A stretch of 64,000 nucleotides of DNA from Odoribacter sp. GTDB lineage: Bacteria > Bacteroidota > Bacteroidia > Bacteroidales > Prolixibacteraceae. Each line of letters begins with the position of its first letter. The first letter of the stretch is position 1. The DNA lies in assembly GCA_013824715.1 (NCBI GenBank), contig PNOH01000003.1, positions 116,121-180,120 of the forward strand, read 5' to 3'. Made by a program: the position numbers and the translations under genes. Positions 1 through 8,888 of this stretch are shown piece by piece. Below the pieces are notes generated by a model, which had not been told where the DNA came from, ran no database searches, and saw only the letters and a program-made list of their open reading frames with translations.

Positions 1-682
1 TAACCGCGACCAGTTCAGGCAGGCCAACCTGAGCATTCGCCAAACCAAAGTGGCCGATTACCAGTTGATGATTGTTAGTCCGTTCAAGACTAAAACTGAA
101 GCCATCAGCTATTTCACCAAGGCAATTACCACACGCAAGCTCTACCGCAGCCTGGATACCCTGAGTTACCGGAATTTCATCATTACCGACCCCAACCTGA
201 AAAAGCTTACAGAAAGTAAACGCATTGGCGAGTACCTGAACTTTTTCAAAACCAGATACATTGAAGCAAATACAGATGCCAATCCCAATCAATCGCAACC
301 TGAATATAGCGGACCATACCAAACCAATTTGGGCGGAAAGCAGTCGTTTGTTCTGATCATCCCGAAAGAAGAAGTCAATGCAGATTATCTGCCCGAAGCC
401 ATCCGGCAGTTTAATCAGCAGAATTATCCTCAGCAATCGCTTATTGTTTCATCAACCATGCTCGACGATTTCAGGGTTATGCTGAAGGTTGAAGGATTGG
501 CCGACGCAAAATCGGGTTTAACGTATCTGCGCGCCATTTCCAGTGAGCAAAAGGTTTACGGGCCGATTCAAAATGTAAACTACCGCAATTTTATCATTAC
601 TCCTGAAAACGAAACGATTTTCGTGAAGAGCAAGAATATTCTGACTTACATGGAATTCTATAAACAATTCTATCTGAAATAA
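1..682 (+). CDS. C-terminal part of a TPR-type T9SS accessory protein (PorW/SprE-like), partial
   Basis: The frame is open to the left edge, so the N-terminus lies outside the window; an internal GTG at 50 is not the real start. What remains contains a duplicated module of about 100 residues. Both copies contain YRNFIIT followed by a K-I/N-x-x-Y-x-x-F motif and an aromatic-rich end (FFKTRYI and FYKQFYL). I recall this kind of paired C-terminal module from long TPR lipoproteins of the SprE/PorW type that link T9SS components to the envelope, but no TPR unit is visible in the part present. It ends 4 bases before porX, so the two are probably co-transcribed, and PorX is a T9SS regulator, which supports the assignment. 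The family name is inference; the duplication and the partial state are seen directly. Confidence 0.55.
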   Translation, partial: NRDQFRQANLSIRQTKVADYQLMIVSPFKTKTEAISYFTKAITTRKLYRSLDTLSYRNFIITDPNLKKLTESKRIGEYLNFFKTRYIEANTDANPNQSQPEYSGPYQTNLGGKQSFVLIIPKEEVNADYLPEAIRQFNQQNYPQQSLIVSSTMLDDFRVMLKVEGLADAKSGLTYLRAISSEQKVYGPIQNVNYRNFIITPENETIFVKSKNILTYMEFYKQFYLK

Positions 683-686
683 TAAA

Positions 687-2246
687 ATGATGAAGAAAAC
701 AAAAATACTTTGGACCGACGACGAAATAGATTTATTGCGCGCCCACATCATTTTCCTTCAGGAAAAAGGATTTGAGGTGATAACAGCCAACAATGGAACT
801 GATGCCATTGATCTGGTCAGGAATGATTTTTTCGACATCATTTTTCTGGATGAAAATATGCCCGGATTGAGTGGTTTGCAAACATTAAACGAGATAAAAA
901 CGATTGATCCGAACGTTCCTGTTGTCATGATCACCAAAAGTGAAGAAGAGGATATTATGGACGAAGCTATTGGTTCGAAAATGGCTGATTATCTGATTAA
1001 GCCGGTCAATCCACATCAAATTTTGCTGACCATCAAAAAAAATGTCGATCAGCGGCGGTTGGTGACCCAGCGAACTACATCGGCCTACCAGAGCGAGTTT
1101 GGAAAAATCGGAATGCAAATCAGCGACAAGCTTTCGTTCAACGAATGGGTGGAAGTCTATAAAAAACTGGTTTTTTGGGAACTGGAACTGAGTGGCTCCG
1201 AAGATTCTGCCATGGATGAGGTGCTTAAAATGCAGAAATCAGAAGCTAATAACTCGTTTGCCCGTTACATCCGTAATTCGTATCAGTCGTGGTTCGGAAA
1301 GAATCCCGTTGACAGACCTTTACTATCGCCCGATATATTCAGGAAAAAAATATTCCCTCAGGTTGATCAAGGCAACAAGGTTTTTGTGTTGGTGATCGAC
1401 AATTTAAGGTACGACCAGTACCGGGTTTTGGCCACCGTGCTGAATAATTATTTCCACATTGAGGAAGAAAGCCTTTATTGCAGCATTTTACCAACTGCAA
1501 CTATGTATGCGCGTAATGCCATGTTTGCTGGTTTAATGCCCACCGAAATTGAACGATTGTACCCTGAATATTGGGACGATGACGATAACGAAGGACATAA
1601 AAACCGATTTGAGAAGGATCTGCTCCAGAAACAATTGACCCGTCTTGGCAAAAATTACAAGCTTTTTTTTGAAAAGATAACCAATGTTAAAGGTGATAAA
1701 AAAATGAGCGATTACCTGGGCAGCATCCTTCAGAGCGACCTTTCGGTCATGGTTTTCAATTTTGTGGATATGATTTCGCACGCCCGTACCGAAATGGATA
1801 TGATTAAAGAACTCGCAAGTGACGAATCGGCATACCGGTCGCTTACCCTGAGCTGGTTTAACCATTCATCGCTGCTCGATTTACTTAAATTACTGGCCGA
1901 AAACAAAGTGAAGGTTGTGCTGACTACCGATCACGGCAGCATCAGGGTTGACAATGCCCTCAAAGTAATTGGCGACCGCGAAACCAATACCAACCTGCGT
2001 TACAAGCTTGGGCGCAACCTCAATTACAAATCGAAGGCCATTTACGACATCAAAAACCCGGCTTTGATCTACCTGCCGTCACGGAATGTGAGCACTACCT
2101 ATATTTTTGCTACCAATACCGATTTTTTCGCCTATCCGAACAACTACAACCATTTTGCCCAATATTACCGCAATACGTTTCAGCATGGTGGTATTTCGCT
2201 CGAAGAAATGATTATTCCGGTAATAACGATGATGCCGAAAGGATAA
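687..2246 (+). CDS. porX: PorX-type response regulator with PglZ phosphatase-fold domain
   Basis: About 519 residues. The N-terminal receiver domain (about 1-120) has the acidic pair D11/D12, the phosphoacceptor D55 in FLDENMPG, T83 and K105. A helical linker follows, then a PglZ/alkaline-phosphatase-fold domain (about 215-519) with the metal-site features VIDNLRYD (D237), LPTATMYAR (T271), FVDMISH, TTDHGS and a late FQHGG. PorX regulates and binds T9SS components in Porphyromonas and Flavobacterium and hydrolyses cyclic and linear oligonucleotides there. All catalytic landmarks are present, so it should be active. The start is the first of two adjacent ATGs; starting at the second would drop one residue. 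The stop codon directly abuts the stop of the convergent ABC gene, leaving no room for a terminator. The T9SS core operon lies 3 kb downstream on the other strand. Confidence 0.92.
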   Translation: MMKKTKILWTDDEIDLLRAHIIFLQEKGFEVITANNGTDAIDLVRNDFFDIIFLDENMPGLSGLQTLNEIKTIDPNVPVVMITKSEEEDIMDEAIGSKMADYLIKPVNPHQILLTIKKNVDQRRLVTQRTTSAYQSEFGKIGMQISDKLSFNEWVEVYKKLVFWELELSGSEDSAMDEVLKMQKSEANNSFARYIRNSYQSWFGKNPVDRPLLSPDIFRKKIFPQVDQGNKVFVLVIDNLRYDQYRVLATVLNNYFHIEEESLYCSILPTATMYARNAMFAGLMPTEIERLYPEYWDDDDNEGHKNRFEKDLLQKQLTRLGKNYKLFFEKITNVKGDKKMSDYLGSILQSDLSVMVFNFVDMISHARTEMDMIKELASDESAYRSLTLSWFNHSSLLDLLKLLAENKVKVVLTTDHGSIRVDNALKVIGDRETNTNLRYKLGRNLNYKSKAIYDIKNPALIYLPSRNVSTTYIFATNTDFFAYPNNYNHFAQYYRNTFQHGGISLEEMIIPVITMMPKG

Positions 2247-3011
2247 TTATTTTCCCTCAATTTTATCATCCCTGATCCGCTGATACTGTTTATTGGCAAA
2301 TACGAACTCCTGAAGTTTTTGATTTTCGGTGTGCAGAATGTCTTTCCGGTTGCCTTCCCAGCACATTTCCCCGTCAGAAATGAAGAGGATATTATCGCCG
2401 ATTTCCATTACCGAATTCATATCATGGGTATTTATGATCGTGGTGATTTGAAGGTCAACCGTAATGGAATGAATGAGTTCGTCAATTACCAACGATGTTT
2501 CTGGGTCAAGGCCTGAGTTTGGTTCGTCACAAAACAGGTATTTGGGGTTCATCACGATCGCACGGGCAATAGCCACCCGTTTTTTCATTCCTCCTGAAAT
2601 TTCGGAAGGAGATAACTTATTAGCATCCGAAATATTGACCCGTTCAAGGCAAAAATCCACTTGTTTTTGTTTTTCTGCCTGAGTAAGTTCAGTGAACATA
2701 TCCAGTGGAAACCGGACATTTTCTTCTACAGTTAAGGAATCGAAGAGTGCCCCGCCCTGGAAAACCATACCCATTTCCTGCCTTAGTTTTTTGCGAAGCT
2801 TTTGACTCATAGTTGTAAAATCACGATTGTCATAAAGGATTTGTCCTTGGTCCACCTCATGCAATCCAACGATCGATTTTAGCAACACCGTTTTACCCGA
2901 TCCGCTTCGTCCGATGATCAGGTTGGTTTCCCCTTTACTGAACACTTTTGAGATATTCTTCAGGACCTCTTTTTGCTCAAACGACTTGTATATGTTTTTA
3001 ATTTCAATCAT
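2247..3011 (-). CDS. mlaF: ABC transporter ATPase, MlaF-like
   Basis: 254 residues with Walker A GRSGSGKT (about 34-41), Q-loop VFQGGALFDSLTV, signature SGGMKKRVAIARAI, Walker B YLFCDEP and the switch histidine in NTHDM. The SGGMxxR form of the signature and the GALFDSLTV segment are typical of the MlaF/Mkl branch, which powers phospholipid or sterol movement across the envelope together with an MlaE permease. The permease gene lies immediately upstream and its stop codon abuts this ATG exactly, so translation is probably coupled. No mlaD-type substrate-binding gene is next to the pair here. The exact substrate cannot be read from the sequence. Confidence 0.88.
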   Translation of the reverse strand: MIEIKNIYKSFEQKEVLKNISKVFSKGETNLIIGRSGSGKTVLLKSIVGLHEVDQGQILYDNRDFTTMSQKLRKKLRQEMGMVFQGGALFDSLTVEENVRFPLDMFTELTQAEKQKQVDFCLERVNISDANKLSPSEISGGMKKRVAIARAIVMNPKYLFCDEPNSGLDPETSLVIDELIHSITVDLQITTIINTHDMNSVMEIGDNILFISDGEMCWEGNRKDILHTENQKLQEFVFANKQYQRIRDDKIEGK

Positions 3012-3749
3012 TTACAAAAGCAATTGCGTTAAAATTAAATCCCAGACAAGAATCATGATGTTGGTGTTTACCACTGCCCTTGTACTGGCCGAACCCACAT
3101 CGAAAGCTCCACCTTCGACGGTGTAGCCAAAAAATGCTGAAACAGAAGCAATGAGAAATCCAAATACAAGGCACTTCATCAGCGAGAACGTAACATAATA
3201 GGGATTAAACAAATATTGAACGCCGTTAAGGTAATCGGTAACCGTAACAGCGCCAACTGCCGGACCAACAATCATTCCCCCAATCAATCCGAAGAAAACG
3301 CTTAAAATGTATAATAACGGGAACATCAATACGACTGCAATTATTTTAGGCAGAATAAGGTACCCGGCAGAGTTGACGCCCATAATCTCTAGCGAATCAA
3401 TTTGTTCGGTAACCTTCATACTGCCAATTTCAGAAGTGATGTTCGAACCGATTTTGCCAGCCATGATCAGAGCAAGAATGGTTGACGAAAACTCCAGAAT
3501 TAAGGTGTCCCTGTTTCCTAGTCCAATCAGATAGGTAGGCAACAATGGATTCGTCATGTTGTAAGCTACCTGCAAAGTGATGATACCTCCCATAAAAATG
3601 GATATCACAGCAACTATACCAACCGAATTAACTCCAAGGTTTTCAATCTCATTAAAGGTTTGCTTCACATATAGGCTGTGCCTTTCTGGTTTACTGAAAA
3701 CCCTGAGAAGCAGGGCAAAATATTTTCCTGTTTGATTAAAAATGTTCAT
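3012..3749 (-). CDS. mlaE: MlaE-family permease of a lipid ABC transporter
   Basis: 245 residues, with about five hydrophobic segments after an amphipathic N-terminus. The features are those of MlaE: an early GVNSVGIV segment, then GSMKVTEQIDSLEIMGV on the cytoplasmic side, the usual coupling motif (E-Q-I-D-x-L/A-x-x-M-G). It is the membrane partner of the adjacent ATPase, and together they form the core of a Mla-type retrograde lipid transporter in the inner membrane. It is the first gene of the pair; the 191 bases to the divergent manC must hold both promoters, but I could not identify a convincing TAnnTTTG element for either. Confidence 0.87.
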   Translation of the reverse strand: MNIFNQTGKYFALLLRVFSKPERHSLYVKQTFNEIENLGVNSVGIVAVISIFMGGIITLQVAYNMTNPLLPTYLIGLGNRDTLILEFSSTILALIMAGKIGSNITSEIGSMKVTEQIDSLEIMGVNSAGYLILPKIIAVVLMFPLLYILSVFFGLIGGMIVGPAVGAVTVTDYLNGVQYLFNPYYVTFSLMKCLVFGFLIASVSAFFGYTVEGGAFDVGSASTRAVVNTNIMILVWDLILTQLLL

Positions 3750-3940
3750 TCGTGTTCTTGTATTACCGCTTAATGTGCCTAAAGGTACAAATAATACAAA
3801 AACAGGAATTTTTTCGAGGGTTTTAATTTTAAACTTATTATCTTGATAAAGGATTTGGAGAACTGGATTGACTGTTCTTTATAGCTGTCCGGAACCTGCA
3901 TAAATGTGAATAATGGTCTCACCATAAAATAGTTAAAAAA

Positions 3941-5029
3941 ATGAATAATACATATTGTGTAATCATGGCTGGGGGTATTGGTAGCCGGTTCTGGCCCTTA
4001 AGCAAGACAACCAGGCCTAAGCAATTTCTGGATATTCTGGGAACTGGCCGTACTTTTCTTCAAAAAACTTTCGATCGGTATAGAAAGATTTGTCCGGACG
4101 AAAACTTTTTTGTGGTTACCAGCGTCGATTATAAAGATCTTGTCATGAATCAATTGCCCGAATTGGAGGAGAGTCAGATACTACTTGAACCTTTACGTAG
4201 GAATACTGCACCTTGCATGGCCTATGCCAGTTATAAAATTCTAACCATCAATCCCGATGCAAACATCATTGTAGCTCCATCCGATCACCACATCCAGCAG
4301 GAAGATGCATTCATTGATGTGATTAAAAAGGGGCTCGATTTTGTGAGCAATAACGATGCGTTGCTTACCCTGGGGATCACTCCAAACCGCCCTGAAACTG
4401 GTTATGGGTACATTCAGATCGAAAACAGCGATCCAACCGGTAAGTTCGAAAATCTGCATAAGGTGAAAACATTTACTGAAAAACCTGATCTGCATTTAGC
4501 GAAAATCTTTTTACAGAGCGGAGAGTTCTTCTGGAATTCAGGAATCTTTATCTCTTCGCTTAAAGTTATTTTGAAAGCGCTTGATACGCACCTTAGTTCA
4601 GTATCCGAATTGTTCAAAAAAGGCTATAAACTATACGGTACTGCCGATGAAGTTCCTTTCATGAATAAAACTTATTCTGAATGTCAAAACATTTCAATTG
4701 ACTATGGAATCATGGAGAAAGCCAGCAATGTATATGTCTTATGTTCGGATTTTGGCTGGAGTGATTTAGGTACCTGGAGCTCGCTGTACGAAAACTCAAA
4801 CAAGGATATCCAGGGCAATATCGTTTCAGGCACAAATGTTATGCTATACGGAACTAAAAACTGTATTGTTAATATGCCCGGCGAAAAATTAGTGGTACTT
4901 CAAGGTTTAGATGGATACATTGTGGTTGAATCGGAAGGTACTTTTATGGTTTGCAGAAAGGAAGACGAACAACAAATCAGGCAATTTGTGAACGACGTCA
5001 GGTTGAATAAGGGCGATTATTACATTTAG
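3941..5029 (+). CDS. manC: Mannose-1-phosphate guanylyltransferase
   Basis: 362 residues. The nucleotidyltransferase signature AGGIGSRFWPLS is at about 10-21, followed by RPKQFLDIL, the pattern of GTP:mannose-1-phosphate guanylyltransferases. Later PSDHHI, EKP and WNSGIF motifs are also in place. The protein lacks the C-terminal isomerase domain of bifunctional ManC/AlgA proteins, as is usual for the short form of about 350-360 residues. It makes GDP-mannose for glycans. It is monocistronic: mlaE diverges upstream, and the T9SS operon converges with only 9 bases between the two stop codons. Confidence 0.93.
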   Translation: MNNTYCVIMAGGIGSRFWPLSKTTRPKQFLDILGTGRTFLQKTFDRYRKICPDENFFVVTSVDYKDLVMNQLPELEESQILLEPLRRNTAPCMAYASYKILTINPDANIIVAPSDHHIQQEDAFIDVIKKGLDFVSNNDALLTLGITPNRPETGYGYIQIENSDPTGKFENLHKVKTFTEKPDLHLAKIFLQSGEFFWNSGIFISSLKVILKALDTHLSSVSELFKKGYKLYGTADEVPFMNKTYSECQNISIDYGIMEKASNVYVLCSDFGWSDLGTWSSLYENSNKDIQGNIVSGTNVMLYGTKNCIVNMPGEKLVVLQGLDGYIVVESEGTFMVCRKEDEQQIRQFVNDVRLNKGDYYI

Positions 5030-5038
5030 GAAGAGTAC

Positions 5039-6391
5039 CTATTCGTAGTAAATGGGTTTAAATGTACTTCGCACACACCTGAATCCGATATACGATTTAG
5101 CTGAATCCTGATACTCATAGCTTCGGGTCGAAACCTGAATGAAATAGGCAATGTCTTTCCACGATCCGCCACGAATTACTTTGCGTTTCAAGGCTGGCTG
5201 ATCGTCGGGTTTTGCATTATACTGAAAGTCGGGACTGAAATCGCTTATAATTTCGTAGCCCGATTCATCGTAAGCATTGGTCGTCCATTCCGCTACGTTA
5301 CCTGCCATATCATAAAGCCCGTAAGAGTTGGGGAGGTAATTGGCTACCTTTTGTGTCGCTATACTGGTTTGGCTGTCGGCCACATAGTTGCCTCTCAAAG
5401 GTTTAAAGTTTGCCAGATAGCTGCCTTCTTCATTCCGGGTATAATAACTTCCCCACGGATAAAGTGTCATTTGATGTCCTCCACGGGCGGCATATTCCCA
5501 CTCAACTTCGGAAGGTAAACGATAATCCATAACTCCCGGATTTTTTATCATTGCCTGAAAATCATTCATCTGCCTGGTACGCCAGTTACAGAATGCTTTT
5601 GCCTGTTCCCAGGTAACTCCAACAACAGGGTAATTGTCGTAGGCAACATGCGAGAAATATTTTTTGGTTAAAGGTTCGTTGTACGAAAAAGTATAGTCGC
5701 GAATCCAAACCAGTGTATCGGGGTAAACCGGAGTCGCTTCGCGCATGATGAACGATGACCTGTTTTGTATGGGGGCCTCCTGGCCCGAAGCATCAGTCAC
5801 ATTACCATCGTATTTTTGAGTCAGATAATTATAACTGTTTGCCCTTTTTGCAGCTTGCCGGTAATCAATCCAGTAGTATTCAAAAATGAGTTTCCGGGTA
5901 TCAATTTCTTTCCCGTTGAAGAACCGCTCAGCCTCGGGTAAATACATTTCTTCTAAAGTTGATTGATAATCTGAGTTCTTCCAATTAATAGGTTCCTGCC
6001 AATTCAGATGGGGGTTTTCCATAATAGTCCCTCTTTTACCTTCGGAAATCAGAAATTCGGGGACTGTTTCGGATAAAAGCTGACGGGCGATAGAATCCCG
6101 GACCCAGTAAACAAACTGCCTGTATTCATTATTGGTGATCTCGGTGTCGTCAATCCAGAAAGATGGCACCGATATTGTTTTTGTCTTTGTATCGGTATGA
6201 TCAACTTCCTGTTCCGAGGGCCCAATGTTCATACTACCCTGTTTGATGAAATTCATCCCATAAGGTATGGGTTCAAAATAGGGTTTTCTGTTTTGGGCGC
6301 TTGTAAGCTGGCTTGTCCAGTCCTTGTTACAGGATCCGAAAAGCACAACAACAAGCAAACCTATGAGGAGGGATTTATACATTTCATACAT
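5039..6391 (-). CDS. Second GldK-like lipoprotein (formylglycine-generating-enzyme fold) at the end of the T9SS operon
   Basis: About 450 residues. It starts with a lipoprotein signal ending LFGSC, so it is probably anchored in the outer membrane. The rest is one FGE-sulfatase (SUMF1-like) domain with TEITNNEYRQFVYWVRDS, LPSEVEWEYAARGG and a C-terminal IGFRCVRS. It is closely similar over its whole length to the GldK at 9890-11227 (shared blocks include NAKPDDxPAxKRKVIRGGSWKDI), so the two are paralogues. The start used is the ATG overlapping the gldN stop (TAATG); a second ATG lies 9 bases further in, and a TTG 12 bases upstream would add four residues with no reason to prefer it. The FGE fold in GldK proteins is structural: GldK forms periplasmic rings with GldN. 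Whether this copy replaces or joins GldK is unknown. Confidence 0.85.
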   Translation of the reverse strand: MYEMYKSLLIGLLVVVLFGSCNKDWTSQLTSAQNRKPYFEPIPYGMNFIKQGSMNIGPSEQEVDHTDTKTKTISVPSFWIDDTEITNNEYRQFVYWVRDSIARQLLSETVPEFLISEGKRGTIMENPHLNWQEPINWKNSDYQSTLEEMYLPEAERFFNGKEIDTRKLIFEYYWIDYRQAAKRANSYNYLTQKYDGNVTDASGQEAPIQNRSSFIMREATPVYPDTLVWIRDYTFSYNEPLTKKYFSHVAYDNYPVVGVTWEQAKAFCNWRTRQMNDFQAMIKNPGVMDYRLPSEVEWEYAARGGHQMTLYPWGSYYTRNEEGSYLANFKPLRGNYVADSQTSIATQKVANYLPNSYGLYDMAGNVAEWTTNAYDESGYEIISDFSPDFQYNAKPDDQPALKRKVIRGGSWKDIAYFIQVSTRSYEYQDSAKSYIGFRCVRSTFKPIYYE

Positions 6392-7248
6392 TAATATTCC
6401 CAAAGGTTTTGCTCGTAATCGAAAATAGAATTTTCAATTCTTTTACTTTCGAGCATGGCATCCTTACTACTTAAATATTGGCTGATAGCACGGTTGTTAT
6501 AGATATTTTCTTCTTTTACGATGTAAGAATTGAATTTTCTTTTCAGGAAAATATCGTCAAATGAAGCGTTTCTTGCAGTATTCTGAGGATTGAAAACTTC
6601 ATTGGAAGCCATGATATCGCGGGCTTCAGGATAATATATCCAGAATAGCTGGGTACGCTGAACATTTTCCTGGTTGGTATCGCCTTCGCGATAATATTCC
6701 CGAATCGGACAAATTCCAATCACATGCACATTCATGGTTGAAGTTTGTTTGTCGAAAAACCATTCTTCCTTCACCATGATTTGTTTAATTTCTTCTGTGC
6801 GAATTTCGCCTGTTACAACTTTATCTTTCAATTCGCCTGTGTCAACATCTCTGACTTTTTGAGTACGGGTGGTTGCACCAAACGACTCTTTAACTTGTTC
6901 AAAGGTCATAGGGATTTTGAACTCATCGTCCTCTTTGGCATCATAAGCAGTTAATTTCCCGTTTTTGATTCCTTCAATGAAAAGGTTCACCAGATTAAAT
7001 CTTCCTTCAATACTAATATTTGTCGGAAAATAAAGGGGCTGGTTCATTTTCTCGCGAAGGTCTATGATGCGCCAGACTTTTTTTCGCCACATTACATCGG
7101 CCTCTCTGATAAATGGCAGCGAAGTTGGCTTACGGTCCGAAAGGTCGGTACGTTTATACGCGCCATCAATGATCTGTGCTTTTGCTTCCTGTTTGATTGC
7201 TACAACCAAAAGAGCTATAACTCCTAAAAAAACGAATATTTTTTTCAT
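6391..7248 (-). CDS. gldN: T9SS ring component GldN/PorN
   Basis: 285 residues with a cleavable signal peptide (MKKIFVFLGVIALLVVAIK, cut near AKA). The sequence matches GldN: DGAYKRTDLSDRKPTSLPFIREADVMWRK-type opening, W-RIIDLREKMN, and GICPIREYY. It is periplasmic and pairs with GldK in the ring under the outer membrane. It starts 2 bases after the gldM stop, and its own stop overlaps the start of the second GldK-like gene, so the whole run appears to be translated from one messenger. Length is in the usual range. Confidence 0.93.
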   Translation of the reverse strand: MKKIFVFLGVIALLVVAIKQEAKAQIIDGAYKRTDLSDRKPTSLPFIREADVMWRKKVWRIIDLREKMNQPLYFPTNISIEGRFNLVNLFIEGIKNGKLTAYDAKEDDEFKIPMTFEQVKESFGATTRTQKVRDVDTGELKDKVVTGEIRTEEIKQIMVKEEWFFDKQTSTMNVHVIGICPIREYYREGDTNQENVQRTQLFWIYYPEARDIMASNEVFNPQNTARNASFDDIFLKRKFNSYIVKEENIYNNRAISQYLSSKDAMLESKRIENSIFDYEQNLWEY

Positions 7249-7250
7249 GA

Positions 7251-8870
7251 CTATCTTATTTTAAAACTTATTGGGGCTAATGGACGGCCTGGCTGGCCAT
7301 CATCTCCTTTTGCCATAATGTTATCAATATAAACTAAGCTTCCAGTTCCTAATTTGCTGAACTGATCTTTCTGTTCTGTTGTAAACTTATTATTTGTTGA
7401 TTTGTAAAGCTTTACATATCCTCCTGCTCCGGTTAGATTAACATCGAACTGAGTGACTTTAAATTTTAAATCAAAATCAAAATCTTTTAGTTCAGCAAAA
7501 ACTCCGTCTTCGGCAAGAAAATCTTCTTTTCTGATTGTACCGCCATTCAATCCGCCAATGGTGGCAAGCGGAGGAGGAACTTCTTTAACCCTGAATGGCA
7601 TAGAACCCATCAAACGAGTTTCTCCATTCATCTTTGCATTAACGGTTATTGTAGTATTTTTACCCAAACCATCCACTTTGGCAGGGTAAACTGTAAAATC
7701 ATTTCCGCTTTTTTCAATACGGCCATTTGAAAAAGTTACTTCAAGGGTTTCTGATGCCACACCAGGTACCGAGACACTAATCGGATTGGCTATACCCAAA
7801 TAAAGTATATTCATTTTGGTAGGTGAAATCGTGGCACTTGGATGGCCAACCTGATATTCGCCTTTGAAAGGATAGCTGATAAAGTTCCCTTCCGGATTTT
7901 TATACTTAATTAATCCATCCCATTTAAAAGTACCAGCCTTCGATGCAGCTACTTTGTATATTCCCATCCCATCGCGCATAGTCAACTTGGTGTTGCCTAC
8001 ATAAATTTCAGGCAATTGGGTTGTATCTTCAGCAGCTAAAAAAATCTCAGCTTCAAATTGGTCACCTTCAAGAACATAGGTTGATTTAGCTAAAATCCGG
8101 GCACCAAGTCGGTTAAATTTAAACGATGCCGCATCAATCTGGCTAAATAAGGTTGAGATGATATTTGTTTCAGCATTCTGGATATCAATCTGCATTTTCG
8201 ATAACAGGGTTAACACAGCAATGAGCGGTTTATTTTCAAAGTGCAGAATTTCCCAGGTCTTTTTTACTCCGCCTTCTTTCAGGCTTACCGGAGGATCTGA
8301 GGTATCTAACTGCTTAATGATGCTTTCCCTGAGAGCTGAACCTTCATCCAGATTAGAAATTAAAAAATCACGGTATTCGTTGATACTGTTTTTTAAATCC
8401 TCCCCTTTTTTCTGTGTGATCATTATTTCTGAAGGAGCATTGAGATCATCTTCTCTCCTGATTACTATCGTATCTCCTTTACTGGTAATAAGAAATGGTA
8501 GTTCAGGCGAAAAAACATAATCTATGTCTTTACTTTTTAATGGTATTCCGCCCGATCGCAATACAAGCTCTTCTTTCAGATCTATTATTTTGATGGTCAG
8601 ATCGCTAGTTTTTTTTCTGACCTGATCGGCTTTATCTTTCCATTCTTTAACTTTGGTCGGATTTAGAATATAAGCAGCATCAAATGAACTGTATATTTGT
8701 TCGTTTTTACGGCTAACATTATTCAGCGTCTGGATTAAACTGGCATCAACAATACGAAATGATTCAAGCACTTCGGCTGCCACGTTTAGCGCTAATAAAG
8801 CTATCAGCACCAGATACATCATATTGATCATTTTTTGCCTCGGGGTTTCCGGGCAATTCTTAGTCCCCAT
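7251..8870 (-). CDS. gldM: T9SS motor component GldM/PorM
   Basis: 539 residues. It begins GTKNCPETPRQKMINMMYLVLIALLALN, a short cytoplasmic tail followed by one transmembrane helix that in this family enters the GldL pore, then a long periplasmic part of stacked helical and beta domains (about 40-539). GldM dimers pass proton-driven rotation from GldL to the GldKN ring. Length is close to the family norm of 515-540. The start ATG lies 18 bases after the gldL stop. Confidence 0.94.
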   Translation of the reverse strand: MGTKNCPETPRQKMINMMYLVLIALLALNVAAEVLESFRIVDASLIQTLNNVSRKNEQIYSSFDAAYILNPTKVKEWKDKADQVRKKTSDLTIKIIDLKEELVLRSGGIPLKSKDIDYVFSPELPFLITSKGDTIVIRREDDLNAPSEIMITQKKGEDLKNSINEYRDFLISNLDEGSALRESIIKQLDTSDPPVSLKEGGVKKTWEILHFENKPLIAVLTLLSKMQIDIQNAETNIISTLFSQIDAASFKFNRLGARILAKSTYVLEGDQFEAEIFLAAEDTTQLPEIYVGNTKLTMRDGMGIYKVAASKAGTFKWDGLIKYKNPEGNFISYPFKGEYQVGHPSATISPTKMNILYLGIANPISVSVPGVASETLEVTFSNGRIEKSGNDFTVYPAKVDGLGKNTTITVNAKMNGETRLMGSMPFRVKEVPPPLATIGGLNGGTIRKEDFLAEDGVFAELKDFDFDLKFKVTQFDVNLTGAGGYVKLYKSTNNKFTTEQKDQFSKLGTGSLVYIDNIMAKGDDGQPGRPLAPISFKIR

Positions 8871-8888
8871 AGTCTTCGCCCTGTTTAA

